Shown: positions 55,949 through 63,181 of the stretch, one piece after another | Layout: each line of letters opens with the position of its first letter | How positions within the stretch are numbered: the stretch's first letter is position 1 | NCBI RefSeq assembly: GCF_015356755.1 | Contig: NZ_JADFCO010000064.1 | Span: forward strand, 248,001-312,000 | Source: Nonlabens antarcticus | Lineage (GTDB): Bacteria; Bacteroidota; Bacteroidia; Flavobacteriales; Flavobacteriaceae | Direction of reading: 5' to 3' | Length of the DNA: 64,000 nucleotides | Notes under the pieces: model-generated | What the model saw: the letters and a program-made list of their open reading frames with translations, nothing else | The model's database searches: none | Told to the model about the DNA's origin: nothing | Made by a program: the position numbers and the translations under genes

Positions 55949-56797
55949 ATGAAACAAATAAACAATCCAACTTCAACTTCAATTTCAGGTTCGACTTCTT
56001 CACCGATCCGTGAATTGAATCCGCAATTTTTGGAATCAAAGGAAAACAAACAACACCTAATCGACTACCTATTAGGCGTAGCAGACAATTATCTTATTCT
56101 AGGACAACGTTTGGGAGAACTCTGCGGTCACGGTCCTAATTTGGAGCCAGATATTGCGATTACTAACATATCACTGGATTTGCTGGGTCAAGTACGCAGT
56201 TATTATCAATATATTGCTCAGATCAAAGGCGATAAAACAACAGAGGATGATATTGCATTCTTGCGAACAGAACGGGAGTATAAAAACGTGTTGCTGGTAG
56301 AGCAACCCAATACCGATTTTGCCTATATCATTGTGCGTCAGTACTTCTTTGATGTTTATAATCGGTTATTTTTAAATGCGTTGCAGCAGAGTGGTGATGA
56401 AACCTTGCGAGCACTGGCATTTAAAGGAATCAAGGAAGCCAGTTACCACGAGCGATTTTCGGGCGACTGGTTAAAACGATTGGGCGATGGAACGGAAGAA
56501 AGCAAAGTTAAAACTCAAGAAGCCGTCAACAACCTATGGATCTTCACGGAAGAATTATTTCATAAAACAGAGGCCGACCAGTCTATGATTGAAGTGGGAG
56601 TCGCTATTGACATGACGCAGTTTAAAGAACTCTATTACGAGAAGATAAAAGAACAATTAACCATTGCAGCTATAGAAATCCCGGAAGTTGAATACTTCCA
56701 AAAAGGAGGCAAACAAGGAATTCACAGCGAGCATATGGGCTTTTTGCTGTCAGAAATGCAATATATGCAGCGCACTTATCCGGACTCACGGTGGTAG
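55949..56797 (+). CDS. paaC: 1,2-phenylacetyl-CoA epoxidase subunit PaaC
   Basis: A 282-residue structural subunit. The conserved part begins near residue 36 (LIDYLLGVADNYLILGQRLGELCGHGP), then LDLLGQVRSYYQYIAQ, EASYHERFSGDWLKRLGDGTEES and a C-terminal GKQGIHSEHMGFLLSEMQYMQRTYP. About 34 Ser/Thr/Asn-rich residues precede the family start (NNPTSTSISGSTSS). They are absent from known PaaC proteins, such as the E. coli one, and the ATG follows directly on the S23 arm, so the leader may be an accident of that insertion, or a later TTG may be used. Confidence 0.93.
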   Translation: MKQINNPTSTSISGSTSSPIRELNPQFLESKENKQHLIDYLLGVADNYLILGQRLGELCGHGPNLEPDIAITNISLDLLGQVRSYYQYIAQIKGDKTTEDDIAFLRTEREYKNVLLVEQPNTDFAYIIVRQYFFDVYNRLFLNALQQSGDETLRALAFKGIKEASYHERFSGDWLKRLGDGTEESKVKTQEAVNNLWIFTEELFHKTEADQSMIEVGVAIDMTQFKELYYEKIKEQLTIAAIEIPEVEYFQKGGKQGIHSEHMGFLLSEMQYMQRTYPDSRW

Positions 56798-56811
56798 TAA
56801 AAAATGTTCAA

Positions 56812-57328
56812 TAACAATTTGTCAATGAACAATGAACAATGAAAGTTTAATTTTGATAATGTAACTTGAACAGTCAAATAAATGTTCAACTAACAATTTG
56901 TCAATTTTCAATTGTCAGCGACTAAAATTCTATTATGGTTAGGAAATTTGATTTAGAAGAAAGGCTGATTGACTTTGGAGTTCAATGCATAAAACTCTTT
57001 GTTAAAATAGAAAAATCTTATGCCTTAGATCATTTGAGTAAACAGCTCATAAGATCATCGACTGGAGCTGCATTAAATTATGGAGAGGTTCAAGGTGCCG
57101 AATCGAATCGCGATTTTATCCATAAGATGGGTATTGTTTTAAAGGAATTGAAAGAGTCGAGGGTTAATTTCAAGATTCAAATAAGAGCAGAACTACTTAA
57201 AGAAATTGCCTTAGCTGAATCATCTCTGAAAGAATGCGAAGAGCTTGTCGCTATTTTCGCAAAAAGTATAAAAACTGCAAAATCCAAATAATTGAAAATT
57301 GAGCATTGATAATTCTAAATTGAGAATT
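56812..57328 (+). mobile_element. Putative S23 cassette C with inverted-repeat arms (between paaC and paaD)
   Basis: Left arm 56881-56913 ends in TCAATTTTCAATT. The right arm starts inside the S23 stop codon (57290) with AATTGAAAATTGA and continues to 57328 with TCAATTTAG/CTAAATTGA-type pairing. A direct repeat of TAACAATTTGTCAAT (56812 and 56891) lies in the left flank. The exact 13-bp pairing is clear; the outer parts are imperfect. Confidence 0.5.
56935..57291 (+). CDS. S23/IVP-family four-helix-bundle protein, copy C
   Basis: A 118-residue protein: FDLEERLIDFGVQCIKLFVKIEKSYALDHLSKQLIRSSTGAALNYGE, then MGIVLKELKESRVNFKIQIRAELLK. Clearly the closest paralogue of copy D (shared LSKQLIRS-x-T-x-x-ALNYGE-x-x-G-x-ES and IQ-[IK]-x-AEL). 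Its role is unknown. Position is between paaC and paaD on the same strand. Confidence 0.88.
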   Translation: MVRKFDLEERLIDFGVQCIKLFVKIEKSYALDHLSKQLIRSSTGAALNYGEVQGAESNRDFIHKMGIVLKELKESRVNFKIQIRAELLKEIALAESSLKECEELVAIFAKSIKTAKSK

Positions 57329-57368
57329 TTCTAGTTCGGTATTCGTTAATCGATATTCAATATTCCAC

Positions 57369-57866
57369 ATGATTCAAAACTTCAACATATCAAGTAAACT
57401 TAAAGAAATTCTAGAATCCGTAATGGATCCTGAGATTCCTGTACTTAACGTTGTGGATCTGGGTGTAATCCGCAATGTTCAGGTCAATGGGAAAGAAATC
57501 ACCATTAAACTAACTCCTACCTACAGCGGTTGTCCAGCGATGGACGTGATAGGCGACGATCTGGAACGGGCTTTTGAAAAGGAAGGGTATTCTGCACATA
57601 TTCAATTGATTATGAGTCCGCCATGGACTACTGACTGGATTACGGATCGTGGTCGCAAGGCGCTGGAAGATTACGGTATCGCCGCACCACTCGATGAAAC
57701 AGCCGATAAAGACGTGCTGCTCAACGAGAAGAAATTAGTCAAGTGTACGAATTGTGGCTCGACGAATACGAAACTCGTGAGCCAGTTCGGTTCCACGGCA
57801 TGTAAGGCGATGTTTCAATGTGAGGATTGTCACGAGCCGTTTGACTATTTTAAGTGTTTGAAATAG
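57369..57866 (+). CDS. paaD: Phenylacetyl-CoA epoxidase maturation factor PaaD
   Basis: A 165-residue protein with an N-terminal DUF59/MIP18 domain (LESVMDPEIPVLNVVDLGVIRNVQV, TYSGCPAMDVIGDD, SPPWTTDWITDRGR) and a C-terminal zinc ribbon (KCTNCGSTNTK, FQCEDCHEPFDYFKC). In E. coli this factor is needed for the epoxidase, probably for metal-cluster assembly. Confidence 0.95.
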   Translation: MIQNFNISSKLKEILESVMDPEIPVLNVVDLGVIRNVQVNGKEITIKLTPTYSGCPAMDVIGDDLERAFEKEGYSAHIQLIMSPPWTTDWITDRGRKALEDYGIAAPLDETADKDVLLNEKKLVKCTNCGSTNTKLVSQFGSTACKAMFQCEDCHEPFDYFKCLK

Positions 57867-57877
57867 AAATAATTTTC

Positions 57878-57893
57878 CGCTTTCGCGAAAGCG
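57878..57893. repeat. Interspersed palindrome, copy 15 (paaD-paaG spacer)
   Basis: Exact core, 12 bp after the paaD stop. Confidence 0.9.
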
Positions 57894-58035
57894 AACTATC
57901 TTTCATTATCGAGTAAATTATCAAGTGGAGCCGTCCTGCAAGGGCTTAACAAATTAAACTGAAACCGTTTTGAAACCGCTTGACTAAAAAGAACCAAAGC
58001 CATTTTCAAATGTCTTTCCAACTAGAAAAATATTT

Positions 58036-58815
58036 ATGTCAGAATCCATACAACTAGAAATCAATAACGGCATTGCCGAAATAACTTTTAACAGACCACA
58101 AGTCTTCAACTCCTTTAATAAAGAAATGGCTTTTGCGATGCAGGATGCGCTAGATCGATGTGTACAAGACGATGTTCGAGCAGTATTGATCACGGGAAAC
58201 GGGAAGGCATTTTGTGCCGGTCAAGATATTCAAGAGATCACCAATCCAGATTTGAATCCCGGATTTAAGGCGATTCTGGATGATCATTATAATCCGATCG
58301 TTTTAAAAATAAGGAATCTTGGAAAACCAGTCGTTGCCGCAGTGAATGGTGTTGCTGCTGGTGCTGGAGCAAATCTCGCGTTATGTTGCGATATTGTGAT
58401 TGCTACTGAAAGCGCCACCTTTATTCAAGCTTTTTCTAAAATCGGCTTGATTCCGGATAGTGCTGGGACTTTCTTTTTGCCGCGATTGATCGGTTTTGGG
58501 AAGGCGAGTGCCACTATGATGCTAGCCGACAAGATTACCGCTATAGAAGCTGACCAATTGGGAATGATCTATAAAGTTGTAAAGGATGATGAGTTTCTAG
58601 CTTTCGCGAAAGCGACCACAAAAAAACTAGCAGAATTACCAACAATCGCTCTAGCAAACACCAAAAAAGCGCTCAACGAATCCATGACAAATACTATGGA
58701 ACAACAGCTTGCACTGGAATCTAAATTACAAATCGCAAGCGCCAGCACCGATGACTATCAGGAAGGTGTAGCCGCATTTGTGGAGAAAAGAAAGCCGGAG
58801 TTTAAAGGGAAATAG
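58036..58815 (+). CDS. paaG: Ring 1,2-epoxyphenylacetyl-CoA isomerase PaaG
   Basis: A 259-residue crotonase-fold enzyme. RPQVFNSFNKEM, ITGNGKAFCAGQDIQEI, HYNPIVLKIRNLGKPVVAAVNGVAAGAGANLAL, FSKIGLIPDSAGTFFLPRLIG and DDYQEGVAAFVEKRKPEFKGK align by eye with E. coli PaaG, including the YNP and IPD motifs that set it apart from PaaF. It converts the epoxide to an oxepin. Palindrome copy 16 encodes AFAKA at 58599. Confidence 0.92.
   Translation: MSESIQLEINNGIAEITFNRPQVFNSFNKEMAFAMQDALDRCVQDDVRAVLITGNGKAFCAGQDIQEITNPDLNPGFKAILDDHYNPIVLKIRNLGKPVVAAVNGVAAGAGANLALCCDIVIATESATFIQAFSKIGLIPDSAGTFFLPRLIGFGKASATMMLADKITAIEADQLGMIYKVVKDDEFLAFAKATTKKLAELPTIALANTKKALNESMTNTMEQQLALESKLQIASASTDDYQEGVAAFVEKRKPEFKGK
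58599..58614. repeat. Interspersed palindrome, copy 16 (one-base variant inside paaG)
   Basis: AGCTTTCGCGAAAGCG: first base differs. Read as AFAKA in EFLAFAKATTKKL, a helix. Confidence 0.85.
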
Positions 58816-58923
58816 AACACCGATTTGAGATTAACGATCAAGAATTTTTAATTTATGGGCGCAGTAGATTGTTGTAGCTTTAGAAAAAAGACATCACGAA
58901 TCCGAGCTATTGATATTAGATTG

Positions 58924-59358
58924 GAGATTCTTGATATCTGATTTTTGATTTAAAAAAACAATATGAAAGCTCAAGAATTAGAAGATCGATTGATAGGTTT
59001 TGCAGTTTCAGTTATTAGGACCTGTAAATTTCTTGATCAAAGCTTTGCTTCACAGCATTTGTCAAAGCAGTTAATTAGATCAACAACTTCAGTTGCGTTA
59101 AATTACGGAGAAGCTAAAGGAGGCGAATCCACCAAGGATTATCTGCACAAAATGAATATCTGCTTAAAGGAATTAAGAGAAAGTTATATAAATCTCAAGA
59201 TTCAAAAAGGTGCCGAACTCATTACAAATATCCAAGTGCTAGATAATCTCATTGATGAAAATAATCAACTGATTTCCATTTTTGTAGTCAGTATAAAAAA
59301 CACGAAAACGAAGTGATAGAACAAAATCAAAAATCAAAAATCAAAAATCAAGATTCTC
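58924..59358 (+). mobile_element. Putative S23 cassette D with inverted-repeat arms (between paaG and paaH)
   Basis: The left arm (58924-58951; GAGATTCTTGAT, then TGATTTTTGATTT) pairs with the right arm (59323-59358; AAATCAAAAATCA repeated, then AGATTCTC). The right arm is a run of AAATCA-like hexamers and lies inside the start of paaH. Confidence 0.6.
58963..59316 (+). CDS. S23/IVP-family four-helix-bundle protein, copy D
   Basis: A 117-residue protein: ELEDRLIGFAVSVIRTCKFL, HLSKQLIRSTTSVALNYGE, KGGESTKDYLHKMNICLKELRESYINLKIQKGAEL. Same subfamily as copies B and C. Its stop overlaps the GTG start of paaH (GTGA), so the two are translationally coupled. Function unknown. Confidence 0.88.
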   Translation: MKAQELEDRLIGFAVSVIRTCKFLDQSFASQHLSKQLIRSTTSVALNYGEAKGGESTKDYLHKMNICLKELRESYINLKIQKGAELITNIQVLDNLIDENNQLISIFVVSIKNTKTK

Positions 59359-60533
59359 ATATCCGTAAGGTTGGAATAATAGGAGCAGGAACAATGGGCA
59401 GCGGTATTGCTCAAGTGGCAGCCACAGCAGATTGCATCGTCAAGTTGTTTGACCTGAAGACTGATCAGCTGGAGAATTCGAAAATAGCATTAGAAAAAGT
59501 CTTGAGCAGATTGATCGAGAAAAAGAGAATCGACGAATCTGATAAAAACCGCATTCAAGGAAATATTCACTACGTCAATACGCTGGAAGATCTAGCCGAT
59601 AGTGATCTGACGATTGAGGCAATCGTAGAAAACCTAGAAGTTAAAAAGAAGGTTTTTACTCAATTGGAAAAGTTGGTTTCTGACAATTGCATTATTGCAT
59701 CTAATACTTCTAGTCTAAGTATTACAAGTATTGCGGCGTCACTAGAGAATCCAGAACGATGCATTGGGATTCATTTTTTCAATCCTGCACCGTTGATGAA
59801 ATTAGTAGAAATTATTCCAGCGGTTCAAACTTCAGAAGAAATTACAGCAACTTGTGTCGCCACGATAAGAAGTTGGGGCAAAACTACCGCAGTTGCTAAG
59901 GATACACCTGGTTTCATTGTCAATCGTGTTGCACGACCATTTTACAGTGAAGCATTGAGAATGTATGAAGAAGGAATGGCAGACATTCCTATGCTAGACA
60001 AAGTCGTCCGACAGATGGGTTTCAAAATGGGGCCGTTTGAACTAATGGATTTTATAGGAAACGATGTGAATTATGTTGTAACCGAATCGGTTTTTGCAGC
60101 CTTTTATTTTGACCCGCGATACAAGCCGTCGTTGACCCAAAAACGATTGGTAGAAGCTGGTTGGTTAGGCAAAAAATCTGGTCGCGGATTTTATAAGTTT
60201 GAAGATGGCAAAAAAATAGAACCAGATCACGACCCAGAAATGCTGACTGGCGCAGATATTCAGGCCATCCAAGATCGTTTGCTCGTTATGCTCATCAATG
60301 AAGCTGCAGATGCTTTGTACTTAAAGATTGCAACTGCAGAAGATCTGGATAACGCCATGACTAAAGGCGTGAATTACCCGAAAGGACTGCTCGCCTGGGC
60401 AGACGAGAAAGGAATAGCCTGGTGTGTGGAGCAACTGGATGCGTTGTATGCGTTTTATAGAGAAGATCGTTATCGATGCTCGCCTCTATTGCGCAGTAAG
60501 GCCACAGCCAAAGAAACCTTCTTTTCATTATGA
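59313..60533 (+). CDS. paaH: 3-hydroxyacyl-CoA dehydrogenase PaaH
   Basis: A 406-residue NAD-dependent dehydrogenase: VGIIGAGTMGSGIAQVAA, SNTSSLSITSIAASLENPERCIGIHFFNPAPLMKLVEI, DTPGFIVNRVARPFYSEALRMYEEG, MGFKMGPFELMDFIGNDVN. Its first ~20 residues (IEQNQKSKIKNQ... repeated) are the translated inverted-repeat arm of S23 cassette D, ahead of the conserved VGIIGAG; no later standard start lies before that motif. It is shorter than E. coli PaaH, which carries an additional C-terminal region. Confidence 0.93.
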   Translation: MIEQNQKSKIKNQDSHIRKVGIIGAGTMGSGIAQVAATADCIVKLFDLKTDQLENSKIALEKVLSRLIEKKRIDESDKNRIQGNIHYVNTLEDLADSDLTIEAIVENLEVKKKVFTQLEKLVSDNCIIASNTSSLSITSIAASLENPERCIGIHFFNPAPLMKLVEIIPAVQTSEEITATCVATIRSWGKTTAVAKDTPGFIVNRVARPFYSEALRMYEEGMADIPMLDKVVRQMGFKMGPFELMDFIGNDVNYVVTESVFAAFYFDPRYKPSLTQKRLVEAGWLGKKSGRGFYKFEDGKKIEPDHDPEMLTGADIQAIQDRLLVMLINEAADALYLKIATAEDLDNAMTKGVNYPKGLLAWADEKGIAWCVEQLDALYAFYREDRYRCSPLLRSKATAKETFFSL

Positions 60534-61060
60534 TAAGATTTGTAGGTCTTTTGCGTGGTGTCAATGTGGGCGGTCATAACAAACTTCCCATGGCAAGCTT
60601 GCGCGACGCGTTGGATAAAACATCTTTTCAAAGCATCACTACCTACATACAAACTGGGAATATCGTTTTCAGCAGCAAGCTGGAAGAAGCTGAATGTGAA
60701 CAAATCATTTCTGAAGTTCTCAAGTCAGACTTTGACCTTGAAGCTCCAGTTATTGTGCGGGAGCAATCTTATTTTGAAACGGTTCTAAAAGCAAATCCGT
60801 TCAAAACAAGAACGATCGATAATTCTAAATCCATGAGTTTTGGTTTTTTGAGTGAAATTCCTGCTCAAGATAAAATAACGGTCGTAGAACAAATGTCTTC
60901 TGATTTAGAAACCTTTAAAATCGTAGATGACGTTCTCTATTTCTACTGTGGAATCAGTCTTGCCGATACTAAATTCACAAACACATGGTTTGAAAAGAAA
61001 CTCGGCGTGATTTCAACGATGCGCAATTACAATACAACACTTAAACTGACACAGCTCTAA
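60530..61060 (+). CDS. DUF1697 protein
   Basis: A 176-residue protein overlapping paaH by an ATGA: MIRFVGLLRGVNVGGHNKLP, YIQTGNIVFSSKL, MSFGFLSEIP, FYCGISLADTKFTNTWFEKKLGVISTMRNYNTTLKL. These are family signatures of DUF1697, of unknown function. It is not part of known paa operons, so its placement may be incidental or reveal an accessory role. Confidence 0.85.
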   Translation: MIRFVGLLRGVNVGGHNKLPMASLRDALDKTSFQSITTYIQTGNIVFSSKLEEAECEQIISEVLKSDFDLEAPVIVREQSYFETVLKANPFKTRTIDNSKSMSFGFLSEIPAQDKITVVEQMSSDLETFKIVDDVLYFYCGISLADTKFTNTWFEKKLGVISTMRNYNTTLKLTQL

Positions 61061-61062
61061 AT

Positions 61063-61470
61063 ATGATGGAAGGGAAAAATATTCCAACAAAAATGCTTTC
61101 ACTAGATCCGTTCTCGACCTGGTTGGGAATTGAGATTATTAGTGCGGAAATAGGCTGTGTGAAATTAGGAATGACGATACGACCAGAGATGTTGAACAGT
61201 ATGGGAAAAGCTCATGGTGGAATTACTTATTCGCTTGCCGATACGGCTTTTGGATTCACTTCAAATACGCACGGCAAAATGGCGGTTTCTATTGACACCA
61301 GCATCAACCATATAGAATCACTAGAAGCTGGTGATTACATCACAGCAGAATGCACGCTGGATAAGACAAAGACAAAAGTGGGTTTCAATATCGTTGAGGT
61401 TAAGAAAGGTGATGAATTGGTGGCTTTGTTTAAGGGTGTTGTCTATCGAACAAATAAGGATTGGGAATGA
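61063..61470 (+). CDS. paaI: Hotdog-fold acyl-CoA thioesterase PaaI
   Basis: A 135-residue protein, MLNSMGKAHGGITYSLADTAFGFTSNTHG with the catalytic Asp in the hotdog helix, and AGDYITAECTLDKTKTKVGFN. PaaI hydrolyses stalled ring-hydroxylated phenylacetyl-CoA, freeing CoA when the pathway blocks. It starts 2 bp after the DUF1697 gene; two adjacent ATGs are possible starts. Confidence 0.92.
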   Translation: MMEGKNIPTKMLSLDPFSTWLGIEIISAEIGCVKLGMTIRPEMLNSMGKAHGGITYSLADTAFGFTSNTHGKMAVSIDTSINHIESLEAGDYITAECTLDKTKTKVGFNIVEVKKGDELVALFKGVVYRTNKDWE

Positions 61471-61473
61471 TTT

Positions 61474-61489
61474 CGCTTTCGCGAAAGCG
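61474..61489. repeat. Interspersed palindrome, copy 17 (paaI-S23 spacer)
   Basis: Exact core, directly after the paaI stop and 4 bp before the left arm of S23 cassette E. Confidence 0.9.
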
Positions 61490-61493
61490 AGCT

Positions 61494-61945
61494 AGGCATT
61501 AGGCAATAGGGATGAGGTATTAGTATATTTGAAATATGCGGAGTTTATATCATTTCAAGTTTGAAAATTTGTTGGTCTATCAAAAAGCGATGGATTTTGC
61601 TGAGCTTGTTGATGAAATCACTAAATCCTTTCTACAACGAGAGTTATATGCCATAAGCTCTCAATATAGAAGAGCACCAGACTCAATAGGGCTGAATATA
61701 GCCGAAGGATATCCTGGAAGTGACGCTCAGTTTTGTAAGCATATAAACATTGCTATTTATTCAGCAAATGAATGTGTTTCTGCATCTACCAAAGCCTTTC
61801 GCAGAGAATACATAAGTTTTAATCAAAATGAAGAAACTAGAAGGCTATTGGTTGAAATCACTAAAATGCTATCTAGTCTAAGAAATAAAATATTGGAGCG
61901 CAGGAAAAAGTAAATCTAATTCCTCATCCCTAATACCTAATCCCT
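61494..61945 (+). mobile_element. Putative S23 cassette E with clear inverted-repeat arms (between paaI and paaJ)
   Basis: The arms are 30 nt long (61494-61523 and 61916-61945). Over the outer 24 bases they pair at 21 positions, the inner 5 include ATTAG/CTAAT, and 26 of 30 match overall. The core is AGGGATGAGG/CCTCATCCCT. The arms consist of tandem AGG-containing heptamers. This is the clearest cassette of the set, because the sequence is not simply AT-rich. Confidence 0.75.
61536..61913 (+). CDS. S23/IVP-family four-helix-bundle protein, copy E
   Basis: A 125-residue protein: YHFKFENLLVYQKAMDFAELVDEITKSF, ISSQYRRAPDSIGLNIAEGY, KHINIAIYSANECVSASTKAF. This matches the FENLxVYQKAM and NIAEG signatures of the canonical S23 group, like copy A and unlike B-D. 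Hence two lineages of the family have reached this operon independently. Position: between paaI and paaJ, same strand. Confidence 0.9.
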   Translation: MRSLYHFKFENLLVYQKAMDFAELVDEITKSFLQRELYAISSQYRRAPDSIGLNIAEGYPGSDAQFCKHINIAIYSANECVSASTKAFRREYISFNQNEETRRLLVEITKMLSSLRNKILERRKK

Positions 61946-61951
61946 AAAGGA

Positions 61952-63166
61952 ATGAAAAATACCTACATCATCGACGGCATACGAACTCCCGTTGGAAACT
62001 ACAAAGGAACATTAAGCGCTGTACGACCTGACGATCTTGCGGCACACGTTATTAAAACAATCGTTGAAAAACATCCTGAAATCCCACAAGAAGACTATGC
62101 AGATGTGATCATGGGCTGTGCAAATCAGGCCGGAGAAGACAATCGCAATGTCGCGCGCATGGCTGGATTGCTGGCTGGATTGCCACCCACGGTTCCAGGA
62201 GAAACGGTGAATCGGCTTTGTAGCTCTGGCCTGAGTTCTATAGTTCACGCGCATCGTGCGATACAAACAGGCGATGGCGATGTTTTTATCTCTGGAGGCT
62301 TGGAAAATATGACTCGTGGGCCGCTGGTTATTGCAAAACCTAGCAGTGCTTTCGGGAACGATTCCAAGATGTATGATTCTAGTTTTGGCTGGAGATTTGT
62401 CAACCAGAAAATGGCCGACTTATACGGTGTCGACGGAATGGGAACCACGGCGGAAAATCTGGTTTCTAAATATGATATTTCTCGCGAGGATCAGGACGCC
62501 TTTGCAGCATGGTCACAACAAAAAGCAGCAGCAGCTCAAAAATCAGGAAGACTGTCTCAAGAAATTGTGCCGGTTGAGATTCCGCAGCGCAAGAAAGATC
62601 CGATCATTTTTAAGGATGACGAATTCATCCGAGCAGGAACCACAGAAGAAATTTTAGCAAAACTACGTCCAGCCTTCAAAAAAGAAGGTGGTTCAGTTAC
62701 CGCTGGAAACTCCAGTGGTCTTAATGATGGGGCAGCTGCAACCATTATTGCCAGCGAGGATGCCGTAAAAAAATACGGACTGAAGCCTATGGCTAGAATA
62801 CTGAGTAGTGCGGTGGTAGGCGTAGAACCGAGAATCATGGGAATTGGACCCGTTGAAGCGAGCAATCGAGCCCTCAAAAAAGCAGGGTTAACAATTGCAG
62901 ATATGGACGTGATAGAACTCAATGAGGCGTTTGCATCACAGGCACTGGCATGTATGAGGGAATGGGGACTTAAAGATAACGACCCGCGAGTGAACCCTAA
63001 CGGCGGTTCTATTGCCATAGGCCATCCACTAGGAATGACGGGAACCAGACTCGCTTATACGGCGGCTCTGGAGTTGTCGCTTTCGCGAAAGCGATATGCC
63101 TTAATTACTATGTGTGTAGGGGTAGGTCAAGGTTACGCCATGGTGATTGAAAATGCGCAATTATAA
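61952..63166 (+). CDS. paaJ: 3-oxoadipyl-CoA/beta-ketoadipyl-CoA thiolase PaaJ
   Basis: A 404-residue thiolase. The nucleophile Cys90 is in VNRLCSSGLSS. Further motifs are DIVISGGLENMTRGP-like (VFISGGLENMTRGP), ELNEAFASQALACM, NGGSIAIGHPLGMTGTR and MCVGVGQG with the second Cys. It releases acetyl-CoA and succinyl-CoA at the end of phenylacetate degradation. Palindrome copy 18 lies inside its 3' part, read as LSRKR (ELSLSRKRYALIT). No terminator is evident after it. Confidence 0.95.
   Translation: MKNTYIIDGIRTPVGNYKGTLSAVRPDDLAAHVIKTIVEKHPEIPQEDYADVIMGCANQAGEDNRNVARMAGLLAGLPPTVPGETVNRLCSSGLSSIVHAHRAIQTGDGDVFISGGLENMTRGPLVIAKPSSAFGNDSKMYDSSFGWRFVNQKMADLYGVDGMGTTAENLVSKYDISREDQDAFAAWSQQKAAAAQKSGRLSQEIVPVEIPQRKKDPIIFKDDEFIRAGTTEEILAKLRPAFKKEGGSVTAGNSSGLNDGAAATIIASEDAVKKYGLKPMARILSSAVVGVEPRIMGIGPVEASNRALKKAGLTIADMDVIELNEAFASQALACMREWGLKDNDPRVNPNGGSIAIGHPLGMTGTRLAYTAALELSLSRKRYALITMCVGVGQGYAMVIENAQL
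63078..63093. repeat. Interspersed palindrome, copy 18 (inside paaJ)
   Basis: Exact core, read in the third frame as LSRKR, between the GTR and MCVGVGQG motifs. All three frames of the palindrome are thus used within this window. Confidence 0.9.
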
Positions 63167-63181
63167 AAATTAAATATATTC

